Source: JBHEMK01 sp046262635 (GTDB taxonomy: Bacteria; Actinomycetota; Thermoleophilia; Gaiellales; Gaiellaceae). Taken from it: 64,000 nucleotides of DNA. The stretch's first letter is position 1. Each line of letters opens with the position of its first letter. A program made the position numbers and the translations under genes. The notes beneath the pieces were generated by a model that saw only the letters and a list, made by a program, of their open reading frames with translations, was not told where the DNA came from and ran no database searches. The stretch is taken from contig JBHEMK010000067.1 in assembly GCA_046262635.1 (NCBI GenBank), positions 1-64,000 on the forward strand. The letters are read 5' to 3'. Positions 1 to 7,571 of this stretch are shown piece by piece.

Positions 1-342
1 GCTCGACGAGCAGCCAGAGCAGGTGCGCGAGGCCCTCCTTCGCCCCGATCGTCGCGATCGCCTCCCGTTCGGGGTCGAGCGTGACCCCGAAGCGCCGCAG
101 GTAGAGGTCGCACACGGCCTCCCGGAGCTTCGGGATCCCCCTGCTGGCCGAGTAGCGGTGGTCGCGCGGCTTGGCGGCGGCCTCGGCGAGCTTCTCGACC
201 GCCACCTCCGGGGAGGGGAGGTCGGGATTGCCGAAGCCGAGGTCGACGACATCCTCCCCCGCCCGGCGCAGCTCGAGCTTGAGCCGCTCGATCTCGGCGA
301 ACGCGTAGGGGGCAGTGCCGAGATCCGGCGGAGGTCGATCAT
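1..342 (-). pseudogene. Class I/II aminotransferase (AlaC/alanine transaminase-like), N-terminal part, frameshifted
   Basis: The gene runs off the left edge; about 110 N-terminal codons are visible. The translation has the PLP-aminotransferase signatures [28 protein letters not shown] and [12 protein letters not shown], typical of AlaC-like alanine transaminases and related diaminopimelate-pathway aminotransferases. The natural ATG at 342 gives [12 protein letters not shown], which then leaves frame; the family continuation [15 protein letters not shown] is in another frame. The break falls in a run of five G (308-312 on the plus strand), where one missing base would restore the protein. It could therefore be a homopolymer sequencing error or a real inactivating deletion. 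Family assignment is good, substrate unknown. Confidence 0.7.
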
Positions 343-385
343 CGCGTGAATCTTCACAGACGAAGCGACTTCATTTTTGACAGGA

Positions 386-508
386 ATGCGGGATGGGACG
401 CGCGCCGTGCGCCAACGCGAGACCGCCACCTGGGAGCTCGTGCTCAAGCGCAATCCGGTCGAGCGGCTCAAGCAGGAGAAGAGCCCGCTCGGGATCCTCG
501 CCGAACTG
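386..508 (+). pseudogene. Remnant of nitrite/sulfite reductase N-terminus
   Basis: From ATG 386 about 40 codons read [20 protein letters not shown] followed by [21 protein letters not shown]. The [15 protein letters not shown] segment resembles, from memory, the N-terminus of actinobacterial ferredoxin nitrite/sulfite reductases (NirA/Sir). Nothing of the siroheme or 4Fe-4S domain follows: the sequence passes directly into a siroheme methyltransferase fragment. I read it as the 5' stump left by an internal deletion. The family call rests on this short segment only. Confidence 0.45.
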
Positions 509-944
509 GCCGCGGCGGCGAAGAGGCGCTCGCGCTCGCGCAGGCGGAGATCCCGTTCGAGGTCGTCCCGGGCGTATCCTCCCTGGCTGCGGTACCAGCC
601 GCCGCCGGGACCCGCTCACCCGTCGCGGCGTCTCCGCGCAGGTTCGCGTCGTGAGCGGCCACTCGGCCGAGGACACGGCCGACGGCGGCACGATCGTCGT
701 CTTCATGGGTCTGCAGACGCTCGAGAGCGTGTGCGGGGGGTCGTGGCGGAAGGACTCGAGCCGGCCACACCCGCCGCGGTGGTCTCGCGCGGCACGCTCG
801 CCGGGCAAGAGGTCGTCGTCGCGGGCTCGGCCCGCTTGCCGACGCCGCGGTTCGCCTGCCGGACCGGCGCTCGTGGTCGTCGGCGAGGTCGTTGCGCTTC
901 GTGCGCGGCTGCTCGGCGAAGTGCTGCAACACTACGTCTCGTGA
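509..944 (+). pseudogene. Broken uroporphyrinogen-III C-methyltransferase (CobA/SUMT) C-terminal half
   Basis: Four pieces in three frames together resemble the C-terminal half of a SUMT. They are [20 protein letters not shown] with [14 protein letters not shown] (about 509-615), [20 protein letters not shown] with IVVFMGL (about 615-735), [20 protein letters not shown] (about 735-835), and [20 protein letters not shown] (about 865-944). The N-terminal SAM-binding half is absent. The last piece ends in a TGA at 942-944 that overlaps the GTG start of leuC. SUMT makes precorrin-2 for siroheme, the cofactor of nitrite and sulfite reductases, which fits the adjacent nirA stump. At least three frameshifts plus the deletion make it non-functional. 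Confidence 0.65.
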
Positions 945-2344
945 GGAAGACGCTCTTCGAGAAGATCTGGGAGTCCCACGTCGTGGCCGAGCCCGAGGGC
1001 GAGCCGGCGTTGCTCTACGTCGATCTGCACCTGATCCACGAGGTGACCTCGCCGCAGGCCTTCGAGGGGCTTCGGCTCGAGGGGCGGCCCGTGCGCCGCC
1101 CTGACCTCTCGGTGGCGACGATGGACCACAACGTTCCGACGGAGGAGGGACCGGTCCGGGACCCGCTCGCCCACCGGCAGCTTGAAGCGCTGCGGGCCAA
1201 CTGCGAGGAGTTCGGGGTGCCGCTCTTCGCGACCGGGAGCGGCCGGGAAGGAATCGTCCACGTGATCGGGCCCGAGCTCGGGCTGACCCAGCCCGGGATG
1301 ACGATCGTGTGCGGCGACAGCCACACCTCGACTCACGGTGCCTTCGGGGCGCTGGCCTTCGGCGTCGGCACCTCCGAGGTCGAGCACGTGCTCGCGACCC
1401 AGTGCCTCCCCCAGCGTCGGCCGAGGACGATGCGGCTCAGCTTCTCGGGTGAGCTGCCCCCCGGTGTGACGTCGAAGGACGCGATTCTCGCCGCGATCGG
1501 ACAGATCGGCGTCGCCGGGGGCGTCGGCCACGTGATCGAATACGCCGGCGAGGCGATGCGCGGCTTGACGATGGAGAACCGGATGACGATCTGCAACATG
1601 TCGATCGAGGCCGGGGCCCGGGCGGGGATGATCGCCCCCGACGAGACGACCTACGCCTACCTCGAGGGCCGCCCCGGCGCGCCGCAGGGCGCAGCCTGGG
1701 AGCGCGCCCTCGACAGGTGGCGCGCGCTCGCGACCGAGCCCGGGGCGAGCTTCGACAGCGAGGTCACGGTCGACGTGGCGGGGCTCGCTCCGCAGGTGAC
1801 CTGGGGAACGAATCCCGAGATGGTCGTGCCGGTGCACGGCGAGGTGCCCGACCCCTCCGACTACGACGATCCGGAGCAGCGGTCGGCCGTCGAGCGTGCG
1901 CTTGCCTACATGGGCCTCGTCCCACGGACACGGATCGAGGACATCGCCGTCGACCGCGTCTTCATCGGGTCCTGTACGAACGCGCGGATCGAGGACCTGC
2001 GCGCCGCCGCGATCGTCGTCGCCGGCCGGAGCGTTCACCCGTCGGTTCGTGCGCTCGTTGTCCCCGGCTCGGCCGGGGTCAAGCGCCAGGCCGAGGCGGA
2101 GGGGCTCGACCGGGTCTTCACGGACGCGGGCTTCGAGTGGCGCCGCGCCGGCTGCTCGATGTGCCTCGGCATGAACCCGGACATCCTGGAGCCGGGGGAG
2201 CGGTGCGCGTCCACCTCGAATCGCAACTTCGAGGGGCGCCAGGGCAGCGGTGGCCGCACGCACCTCGTCAGCCCGGCCCTGGCCGCGGCCGCGGCGCTGG
2301 CAGGCCACTTCGTCGACCCGCGCGAGCTGGAGCCGGCCGCATGA
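941..2344 (+). CDS. leuC: 3-isopropylmalate dehydratase large subunit
   Basis: Isopropylmalate isomerase large subunit, 467 aa, the normal length for bacterial LeuC. It dehydrates and rehydrates 2-isopropylmalate to 3-isopropylmalate in leucine synthesis together with LeuD. The aconitase-type 4Fe-4S ligands are present: the Cys of [11 protein letters not shown] near residue 346 and the two of [11 protein letters not shown] near residue 406. MDHNVPT and [13 protein letters not shown] are also present. The GTG at 941 is chosen because [15 protein letters not shown] is the family N-terminus; everything upstream is pseudogene. The stop overlaps the leuD start as ATGA, so the two subunits are translationally coupled. 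Confidence 0.95.
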   Translation: MRKTLFEKIWESHVVAEPEGEPALLYVDLHLIHEVTSPQAFEGLRLEGRPVRRPDLSVATMDHNVPTEEGPVRDPLAHRQLEALRANCEEFGVPLFATGSGREGIVHVIGPELGLTQPGMTIVCGDSHTSTHGAFGALAFGVGTSEVEHVLATQCLPQRRPRTMRLSFSGELPPGVTSKDAILAAIGQIGVAGGVGHVIEYAGEAMRGLTMENRMTICNMSIEAGARAGMIAPDETTYAYLEGRPGAPQGAAWERALDRWRALATEPGASFDSEVTVDVAGLAPQVTWGTNPEMVVPVHGEVPDPSDYDDPEQRSAVERALAYMGLVPRTRIEDIAVDRVFIGSCTNARIEDLRAAAIVVAGRSVHPSVRALVVPGSAGVKRQAEAEGLDRVFTDAGFEWRRAGCSMCLGMNPDILEPGERCASTSNRNFEGRQGSGGRTHLVSPALAAAAALAGHFVDPRELEPAA

Positions 2345-2934
2345 GGCCCTTCCGGACGCTGACCGCGCCGGTCGCGGTCCTCGACCGGGGCGACGTCGAC
2401 ACCGACCAGATCATCCCGAAGCAGTTCCTGAAGCGGATCGAACGCACAGGCTACGGCGAGTTCCTCTTCTTCGACTGGATGAAGCAGCCTGACTTCGAGC
2501 TGCTTCGGCCGGAGTACGCCGGGGCGAAGATCCTGCTCGCGGGGCGCAACTTCGGGTGTGGCTCTTCGCGGGAGCACGCGGCCTGGGCGTTACAGGATCA
2601 CGGCTTCGAGGTCGTGATCGCGCCGTCCTTCGGCGACATCTTCCGGACGAACTCGCTCAAGTCGGGGCTCGTGTCGATCATCCTGTCGGCCGGGGAGGTA
2701 CGCGCCCTGATGAAGGCGGTCGCAGGCGGTGCCGAGCTGACGGTCGACCTCGAGGCGCGGCAGATCGTCGACCCCCGGGGCCGCCTCGTCCCGTTCGAGT
2801 TCGACGACTTCGCCCGTGAGTGCCTGCTCGACGGCTTGGACGACATCGGGCTGACGCTGAGGCGCGAGGCGGCGATCGGCGCGTTCGAGGCCGCGCACCC
2901 CGCCGCGATCGAGACGACCGCGCTCGCGCTCTAG
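2341..2934 (+). CDS. leuD: 3-isopropylmalate dehydratase small subunit
   Basis: LeuD, 197 aa, the swivel-domain partner of LeuC in the isopropylmalate isomerase heterodimer of leucine biosynthesis. [16 protein letters not shown] near the N-terminus and [15 protein letters not shown] near residue 71 are diagnostic. The ATG overlaps the leuC TGA by four bases. No obvious terminator hairpin follows in the 125 bp before the convergent pheA end. Confidence 0.95.
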   Translation: MRPFRTLTAPVAVLDRGDVDTDQIIPKQFLKRIERTGYGEFLFFDWMKQPDFELLRPEYAGAKILLAGRNFGCGSSREHAAWALQDHGFEVVIAPSFGDIFRTNSLKSGLVSIILSAGEVRALMKAVAGGAELTVDLEARQIVDPRGRLVPFEFDDFARECLLDGLDDIGLTLRREAAIGAFEAAHPAAIETTALAL

Positions 2935-3059
2935 CCCGCTTCGGCGCTGGCGTGCAGAGACATCCGTGCCCTCTTTGAGCGTGAGTGCGGGAAGCCCCAC
3001 AGCCTCAAGGGAGGGCCGGAGAGAACCTCAGCCGTTCACGACGTCCGGAGGCACGACGG

Positions 3060-3887
3060 CTAGCTGCCCACCGGGTACGAGCCGAACACGCGCAGGCGCA
3101 GCACGCGCGCGCGGACGTCCGTCAGCGCGGCGCGGGTGACCGGGTCGAGCGGGTGGCCGGCCAGCACGGCGTCGAAGCGGTAGTTGAACGGCGAGTGCGG
3201 GATCGGCCGTGAGACAAGCTGCACGAGGTCGATGCCGTGGCGAGCGAACGGCTCGATCGCGGCGTGCAGCGCCCCGGCGCGATGGTCGGTGACGAACGAG
3301 AACGCGGTGCGCCACGCCGTCTGCGAGCCGTCGAGGCGCGTGTGCGTCGCGACCGAGACGAAGCGCGTGAAGGCCTCGGGATGGTCGCCGATGTCCGAGG
3401 CGATCACCTGGAGGCCGTAGACGCGCACCGCCCGTTCGCTCGCGATCGCGACCTCGCCCGGAATGATCGACTCGGCGACCTGCGCCGCCGCCTCGGCTGT
3501 CGTCGAGGTGGCGATCATCTTCGCTCCGCTCAGCGAGCGGAGCAGGCCGCGGCACTGTTCGAGCGCGACCGGGTGGGAGCGGACGACGCGTACGTGCTCG
3601 AGCGGGAGGGCCCGGCGCGCGACGAGGTGGTGGCGGATCGGGATCGACGTCTCGGCGACGATCGAGAGCGGCGAGTCGAAGAGGAGGTCGTGCGTCTCTG
3701 CGACCGGGCCGGCGAGCGAGCTCTCGATCGGAAGCACGCCGAAGGCGACACCTCCGTCGACGGCGGCATCGACGACGTCGGCGAATGTTCCGAGCGCGAC
3801 CAGTTCGCTGTCGAGCGGGAAGAGCCGCTCGGCCGCGGCAGCGCTGTGCGCCGCCGCGCCGCCGGCGTAGGCGACCGAGGTCGTCAT
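3060..3887 (-). CDS. pheA: Prephenate dehydratase
   Basis: A stand-alone prephenate dehydratase, 275 aa, converting prephenate to phenylpyruvate for phenylalanine. The catalytic PDT domain fills about residues 1-180 (VLPIESSLAG, SIVAETSIPIRHHLV, and the TRFVSV active-site motif near residue 162). The C-terminal ACT regulatory domain has the FVTDHRAGALHAAIEPFARH segment, normally a Phe-binding site for feedback inhibition. There is no fused chorismate mutase, as usual in Actinobacteria; a separate mutase lies at 5199. The ATG overlaps the TGA of the small zinc-ribbon ORF, so pheA is the second cistron of a transcript starting at the Phe-containing leader ORF at 4190. Confidence 0.92.
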   Translation of the reverse strand: MTTSVAYAGGAAAHSAAAAERLFPLDSELVALGTFADVVDAAVDGGVAFGVLPIESSLAGPVAETHDLLFDSPLSIVAETSIPIRHHLVARRALPLEHVRVVRSHPVALEQCRGLLRSLSGAKMIATSTTAEAAAQVAESIIPGEVAIASERAVRVYGLQVIASDIGDHPEAFTRFVSVATHTRLDGSQTAWRTAFSFVTDHRAGALHAAIEPFARHGIDLVQLVSRPIPHSPFNYRFDAVLAGHPLDPVTRAALTDVRARVLRLRVFGSYPVGS

Positions 3888-4048
3888 CGCTTGCGCACCG
3901 GGACGGGGAGGCCGCAGCGCTCACAGACGGTGGTCGCAGCCCCCTTCCGCTCCGCTCGCTCGCGCGGCAGCGGGCACTCGCAGGTGCACGCGTAGGTGGT
4001 CGGGGGCGGAGTTGTCGGGGTCGAGCTTCGTGGGTGATCGGGGTGCAT
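3884..4048 (-). CDS. Small Cys-rich (zinc-ribbon-like) protein
   Basis: A 54-aa ORF. ATG at 4048 is preceded by a good AAGGAG box about 9 nt upstream, and the TGA overlaps the pheA ATG (ATGA). The translation has a Pro/Thr-rich start, then YACTCECPLPRERAERKGAA, then VCERCGLPVPVRKR. The C-x-C-x-C plus C-x2-C arrangement suggests a small zinc-binding fold. The strong Shine-Dalgarno and coupling to pheA argue for a real gene. I do not recognise a named family; possible roles are a small metal-binding protein or simply a translated lead cistron that couples pheA expression. Confidence 0.65.
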   Translation of the reverse strand: MHPDHPRSSTPTTPPPTTYACTCECPLPRERAERKGAATTVCERCGLPVPVRKR

Positions 4049-4075
4049 CGGACGTGCTCCTTGGGATTGTGTCGA

Positions 4076-4130
4076 CTCCCGCCTCTCGAGTGCGGTAGCC
4101 GGCGGAGGCGGGGAGCTGAACGGCCGGCTA
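4076..4130 (-). promoter_or_regulatory. pheA leader RNA hairpin/pseudoknot (attenuator-like)
   Basis: In the transcript the leader stop codon opens the 5' arm UAGCCGGC (4130-4123). It pairs perfectly with GCCGGCUA (4103-4096) across a 19-nt loop. The loop segment CUCCCCGCCUC (4115-4105) is complementary, with one bulged C, to GAGGCGGGAG downstream (4085-4076), which would make an H-type pseudoknot. The layout matches the elements before gltB and the threonine synthase at 33152. A ribosome paused at the last Phe codon would cover the 5' arm. No U-tract follows, so control may be translational rather than by termination. Structure is predicted by eye only. Confidence 0.6.
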
Positions 4131-4190
4131 GCGGGTAAACCCGCGCGCGCCGATGCGGAACCGAAACGGCTGAGGAGAGGTCCGCCTCAT
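4128..4190 (-). CDS. Phe-containing leader peptide of the pheA transcript
   Basis: A 20-codon ORF MRRTSPQPFRFRIGARGFTR ending CGC TAG. Three Phe codons (TTT, TTC, TTT), one of them three codons before the stop, lie ahead of prephenate dehydratase, a classic attenuation arrangement. The ATG is 7 nt downstream of the -10 box, so the mRNA is probably leaderless. The stop codon is embedded in the 5' arm of the downstream hairpin. Function as a sensing leader is inferred. Confidence 0.6.
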   Translation of the reverse strand: MRRTSPQPFRFRIGARGFTR

Positions 4191-4197
4191 GCTGTAC

Positions 4198-4226
4198 AGA
4201 GTAAAGTTATGCGGTCGCACGGTCAA
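4198..4226 (-). promoter_or_regulatory. Promoter of the pheA leader transcript
   Basis: On the minus strand TTGACC (4226-4221), a 17-bp spacer and TACTCT (4203-4198) form a good sigma-70-type promoter inside the end of leuB. The leader ATG follows 7 nt after the -10 box, implying a transcript start at or next to the A of ATG. Confidence 0.6.
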
Positions 4227-5202
4227 GCGCGTGCAACACGGTGTCGGTGAAGGCGGCGGTCGAGGCGGACCCGCCGAGGTCGGCCGTCGGAGCCGACTCC
4301 AGCGCGACCTCGACCGAGCGCTCGAGCGCTTCGGCCTGCTCCGGCTCGCCCGCCGCATAGCGGAGGAGCAGCGCGACGGAGCGCAGCATTCCGGCCGGGT
4401 TCGCGACCCCGAGGCCGGCGATGTCCGGCGCCGAGCCGTGCACGGGCTCGAAGATGCCGGCACCCCGGTCGCCGAGACTCGCCGAGGCCGCGAGGCCCAG
4501 CCCGCCGCAGCGCCCCGCGGCCACGTCGGAGAGGATGTCGCCGAAGGTGTTCTCGGTCACCAGCACGTCGAAGCGGCCGGGATCCTGCACGAGCTGCAGA
4601 CCGGCCGTGTCCGCGAGGACATGCTCGAGCCGGACGCCCGGGTACTCGGGCGCGAGCCCGCTCACGACCTCGCGCCAAAGCCGGGAGGTCTCGAGCACGT
4701 TGGCCTTGTCGACCGAGGTCAGGAGGCCACGCCGCTCGCGGGCGAACTCGAAGCCGCGCCGTGCGATCCGCTCGATCTGGGCCGGCGAGTACTCGCAGGT
4801 GTCGAAGGCAGAGCCGTCGGCGCGGCGTCCGCTCGCACCGAAATAGAGGCCGCCGACGAGCTCGCGGACGATCAGCAGATCGACACCGTCGCCGCGGGTC
4901 GGGCGCAGGTTCGCATAGACATCGAGCTCGCCGCGCAGGCGGATCAGCCCCTGCTCCGGACGGACCCGGGCGCCGTCGAACTCCGGCAGACCGACCGCGC
5001 CGAGCAGCACGGCGTCCGCGGCGAGGCACGCCCCAAGCGTCTGCTCCGGCAGAGGATCGCCGGTCTCGTGGATCGCGTGGCCGCCGAACGGCTGCTCCTC
5101 GAACTCGACCTCGAGCGGCAGGGACTCGAGCACGCGCGCGGCGGCGGCGGTCACCTCCGGCCCGATACCGTCCCCGGGGAGGCAGACGACCCGCAGCGTC
5201 AG
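4207..5202 (-). CDS. leuB: 3-isopropylmalate dehydrogenase
   Basis: LeuB, about 331 aa, oxidatively decarboxylates 3-isopropylmalate with NAD in leucine synthesis. Substrate and catalytic motifs are present: RELVGGLYFG (Arg and Tyr), SVDKANVL (Lys), ENTFGDILSD (two Asp), and the NAD loop HGSAPDIAGLGVANP. A GTG at 5154 would remove the first strand and the LPGDGIGPE motif. In-frame homology (LTLRVVCLPGDGIGPEVT) runs back to a CTG at 5202 that overlaps the TGA of chorismate mutase as CTGA, so I choose that unusual start. The gene is translationally coupled to the mutase and shares its upstream leader region. Confidence 0.9.
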   Translation of the reverse strand: MTLRVVCLPGDGIGPEVTAAAARVLESLPLEVEFEEQPFGGHAIHETGDPLPEQTLGACLAADAVLLGAVGLPEFDGARVRPEQGLIRLRGELDVYANLRPTRGDGVDLLIVRELVGGLYFGASGRRADGSAFDTCEYSPAQIERIARRGFEFARERRGLLTSVDKANVLETSRLWREVVSGLAPEYPGVRLEHVLADTAGLQLVQDPGRFDVLVTENTFGDILSDVAAGRCGGLGLAASASLGDRGAGIFEPVHGSAPDIAGLGVANPAGMLRSVALLLRYAAGEPEQAEALERSVEVALESAPTADLGGSASTAAFTDTVLHALDRATA

Positions 5203-5501
5203 ACCTCGCGCTTCGTCAGCGCCAGCAGGGCCGCCTGCAGCGCGGCGAGTCCGTCACGCGACAGCGGGCCGCGGTTCGCACGCTCCAGGTCGCGCAGCAT
5301 CAGCTGCTCTCGCTGCGGGTCGAGAAACGGGAGGCCAAGCTCGTCCTTGCGCCGCTTGATCCGCGCGACGAGCGCGAGACGCCGGTTGACGAGGTCGACG
5401 ATGGCGCGGTCGTTGTCGGAGACCTGCTCCCGCAGCTGGCGGAGAACGGCGTCGGCCGCCGCCGGCGGGGACTGTGTCTCGTCGCTCGTCTCGGAAGCCA
5501 T
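5199..5501 (-). CDS. Chorismate mutase (AroQ class)
   Basis: A 100-aa all-helical chorismate mutase (chorismate to prephenate, the first committed step to Phe and Tyr). Family features are DNDRAIVDLVNRRLALVARI around residues 30-50, with the helix-1 Arg and Leu-rich core, followed by KRRKDELGLPFLDPQREQLM. ATG 5501 is preferred over TTG 5504. There is no clear Shine-Dalgarno, and a possible micro-ORF (GTG 5548) ends with a TGA overlapping this ATG, suggesting coupling. It is the first gene of a pair with leuB, an odd mix of aromatic and leucine genes that matches the Leu/Tyr/Phe-containing leader ORF upstream. Confidence 0.82.
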   Translation of the reverse strand: MASETSDETQSPPAAADAVLRQLREQVSDNDRAIVDLVNRRLALVARIKRRKDELGLPFLDPQREQLMLRDLERANRGPLSRDGLAALQAALLALTKREV

Positions 5502-5514
5502 CAAGGGGAGAGAC

Positions 5515-5546
5515 GGCCGAGGCGACGGAGTTCCGCCGCCTCGGCC
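5515..5546 (-). terminator. Strong hairpin before chorismate mutase (candidate attenuator terminator)
   Basis: The arms 5515-5529 and 5532-5546 form a 15-bp stem with a single mismatch and a 2-nt loop. In the minus-strand RNA it is followed by GUCUCUCCCCUU and then the gene's ATG. It sits 31 bp after the Leu-rich leader ORF. This resembles an attenuator terminator, although the pyrimidine tail is not a clean U-tract; it could also act by blocking initiation. Confidence 0.55.
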
Positions 5547-5576
5547 ACAGCCGGAGGGAATCGACCGGAGCCGAGC

Positions 5577-5642
5577 CTACACGAGAAACTGTAGAAGGTA
5601 AAGCGAGATGAGTACGGGAGCCTGATGCTTCCCGTGCGTCAC
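5577..5642 (-). CDS. Leu/Tyr/Phe-containing leader peptide (chorismate mutase-leuB)
   Basis: A 21-codon ORF starting GTG and ending TAG; its C-terminal half reads PVLISLYLLQFLV. Five Leu codons include the CTT and CTA forms that are rare in this GC-rich DNA, plus one Tyr and one Phe. The downstream genes make leucine and the Phe/Tyr precursor. A terminator-like hairpin follows. I found no convincing promoter or Shine-Dalgarno for the GTG, so the start is less certain than for the other leaders. Confidence 0.4.
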   Translation of the reverse strand: MTHGKHQAPVLISLYLLQFLV

Positions 5643-5734
5643 GTGCCGGTCTGCGCCGAGGCCGTCCCGGGGCAGCTCGCACCGCCCGTGGCGTCCGGAT
5701 TCACGGGCCCGGGACTTGGGAATGCGGTTCGGGG

Positions 5735-6754
5735 GTGTGGACGAGATCCGCCACTCGACTGAAGTGGGCGAACCACCTGGACCGTACGCCGAGGCAGCTG
5801 GCGCTGTTCGTTGCTTTCGGTGCGGCCTTGGCTCTCGGCGGGTCGGTAGGGGTGGCCTGGGCGGCGGGCCTCGGGAAGGTGGAGACCCGGCTCCTGCACG
5901 CCCAGCCGGATTGGATCCCGCTGGCGTTGGTGGCGGAGGCGGTCGCCTATCTCGGCTACGTGCTTGCCTACCGAGAGCTCGCCCGGGTCGGGGGAGGGGC
6001 CGAGCTCGAGCTGGCGCAGGTGGTCGCGCTGGTCACGACCGGCTTCGGTGTCTTCATCGCCCGCGGCGGCTTCGCCGTTGACCAGCAGGCGTTCCGCGAT
6101 GCAGGAGTCTCTCGTCGCGATGCTCGGGTGCGCGTCCTCGGTCTCGGCGCTCTGGAGTACGCGCTGCTGGCGCCCGCGGCCTGCCTCGCGTCGCTCATCC
6201 TGTTGGTGCGCGGAGCGGCGAAGCCGTCCGCGAGTTTCACGCTGCCCTGGGCGATCGGGGTTCCGGTCGGGGCGGCACTCGTGGCGGGGTTGCTCGCACA
6301 ACGGGCTCGCGACGGTCGCCGGACGCGGTGGCGATCATGGCTCGCTTGGGCCCTCGAGCCCGGCGAGGTTGTCCGGAAGCTGATCGCTCAGCCGCTGCGG
6401 CATGGGCTTGGCCTCTTTGGCATGGGGCTCTACTGGTTCGGCGAGGTTCTCTGTCTGTGGGCGACGTTGCGGGTCTTTCTCGTTCGGCCGCCCTCGCTCA
6501 GCGCCCTCATCGTCGGCTTTGCCACCGGCTATGCGCTGACGCGTCGAAGCCTGCCGCTCGCGGGCGCGGGCGCGGTCGAGGCCTTGCTTCCGTTCGCGCT
6601 GGCATGGTCCGGGATGCCGCTTGCCGCTGCCGTCCTGGCGGTCTTCTGTTACCGCTTCTTCAATCTTTGGCTGCCGGTGGGCCCCGCACTCGCAGGACTG
6701 AATGCCCTGAAGACCTGTCGCCTCGCGCGGCCGGCCGCGAGCGAGTCGGGTTGA
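5735..6754 (+). CDS. Integral membrane protein, lysylphosphatidylglycerol synthase TM/flippase-like (UPF0104)
   Basis: A 339-aa polytopic protein with about eight hydrophobic segments (for example LALFVAFGAALALGGSVGVA, IPLALVAEAVAYLGYVLA, VGAALVAGLLA, GLGLFGMGLYWFGEVLC, AAAVLAVFCYRFFNLWLPV). The pattern (FGVFIARGGFAVDQQAF, GYALTRRSLPLAGAGAVEAL, YRFFNLWLP) resembles the membrane domain of lysylphosphatidylglycerol synthases and related flippase-like proteins, without the C-terminal aminoacyl-transferase domain. A lipid-linked transport or flipping role is possible but unproven. GTG 5735 is taken as start. A decayed second copy follows directly. Confidence 0.7.
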   Translation: MWTRSATRLKWANHLDRTPRQLALFVAFGAALALGGSVGVAWAAGLGKVETRLLHAQPDWIPLALVAEAVAYLGYVLAYRELARVGGGAELELAQVVALVTTGFGVFIARGGFAVDQQAFRDAGVSRRDARVRVLGLGALEYALLAPAACLASLILLVRGAAKPSASFTLPWAIGVPVGAALVAGLLAQRARDGRRTRWRSWLAWALEPGEVVRKLIAQPLRHGLGLFGMGLYWFGEVLCLWATLRVFLVRPPSLSALIVGFATGYALTRRSLPLAGAGAVEALLPFALAWSGMPLAAAVLAVFCYRFFNLWLPVGPALAGLNALKTCRLARPAASESG

Positions 6755-6775
6755 GCGCCACGCTGGTTCGTCCAC

Positions 6776-7290
6776 GTGGCGGGTCGCGTCGAGCCGGCCC
6801 AATCGGGGGCGGCCGAGGCCTCGCCGAGCGGCGATGAAGACTCCTCGCTGCAGTCGTCTTCCACCCCGCCTCGAAAGGCTGGTGCAGCGGCGTCGGCTAG
6901 ATCCTCGACGGCCTCCCACGTCCTTGACCGGCTCGCCGCCGAGTGGCGGACGCACTGGGCTGCCTCTGCCGGCTCGGCGATCGACCGGGGGACGTCGCCT
7001 GCCCTCTGGGCCGCCACCCGGATCTTCTCCACGAGGCCATCACTTCCCGGCGTCCTGCTGGCGCACGCCGTCGGCTATCTGCTGACCCGCCGCACCTTGC
7101 CGCTCGTCGGGGCGGGTGTCGTGGAGGTTCGGTGCCGTTGACGCTCGCGGCCACCGGTGTGCCCTTCTCGGGGGCCGTCGCCGGCGCGTTTACCGACCGG
7201 GCCTCCTTCCTCTGGCTGCCGCTTTTCCCGGCGCTGACCGCGTTTCCCCGCGGCCAAGCGCGGCCTCGAACGGCAGGATCGGAACGGATC
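6776..7290 (+). pseudogene. Decayed paralog of the UPF0104-like membrane protein
   Basis: The 3' part matches the C-terminal half of the preceding gene in two frames. TRIFSTRPSLPGVLLAHAVG with YLLTRRTLPLVGAGVVE is in one frame (to about 7125). PLTLAATGVPFSGAVAGAFT with SFLWLPLFPALTAFPR is in the next (from about 7132). The 5' membrane segments are gone and the reading frame shifts near 7130. It is a truncated tandem duplicate, presumably non-functional. Confidence 0.6.
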
Positions 7291-7571
7291 CAGAGGGAGC
7301 CCGGGAGCAAACGCCCCTCCTCGGAGGACGATCACGGGCGGGCGCTGCCTGTCCATTGCTCGTGCCGTCATCGCGCTGCGCGCACGATCACCTGCAGGCT
7401 GCTCCGCGCGCACGCGACGGCTCTCCGCAGCCTCGGCCGCGGGGCTGGACGGCGGCCGGCTGAGGCGGGCCGCCGGCGGTGTCGGGCGGGCGCAACTCCT
7501 CGTGACGCCTGGTTCGGTTCACGGTGCCTCCTGCTCTGCCACCGCCTCGCCTTCTCGACCCGGGGCCCCGG
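7291..7571. other. Intergenic stretch without recognisable gene
   Basis: About 280 bp between the membrane-protein relic and the threonine synthase stop. Frames here give only Arg/Gly/Pro-rich shadow translations with no recognisable family; no clear terminator or promoter was seen. Confidence 0.5.

Noticed and set aside
23..349. Plus-strand 108-codon open frame at the left edge
   Set aside because: It is the antisense shadow of the aminotransferase, whose conserved motifs are on the minus strand.
932..2308. Long minus-strand open frame opposite leuC
   Set aside because: His/Asp/Arg-rich shadow frame caused by high GC; leuC has full family motifs on the other strand.
4192..5603. A shared 15-bp motif CTGTAC-N3-GTAAAG-like at 4192-4206, 5589-5603 and 8950-8964, first read as a common operator
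   Set aside because: The first copy is explained by a -10 box, the second by Leu/Tyr codons of a leader ORF, and the third by a TATA-like box near proA. The left half is poorly conserved, so the resemblance is probably AT-rich coincidence.
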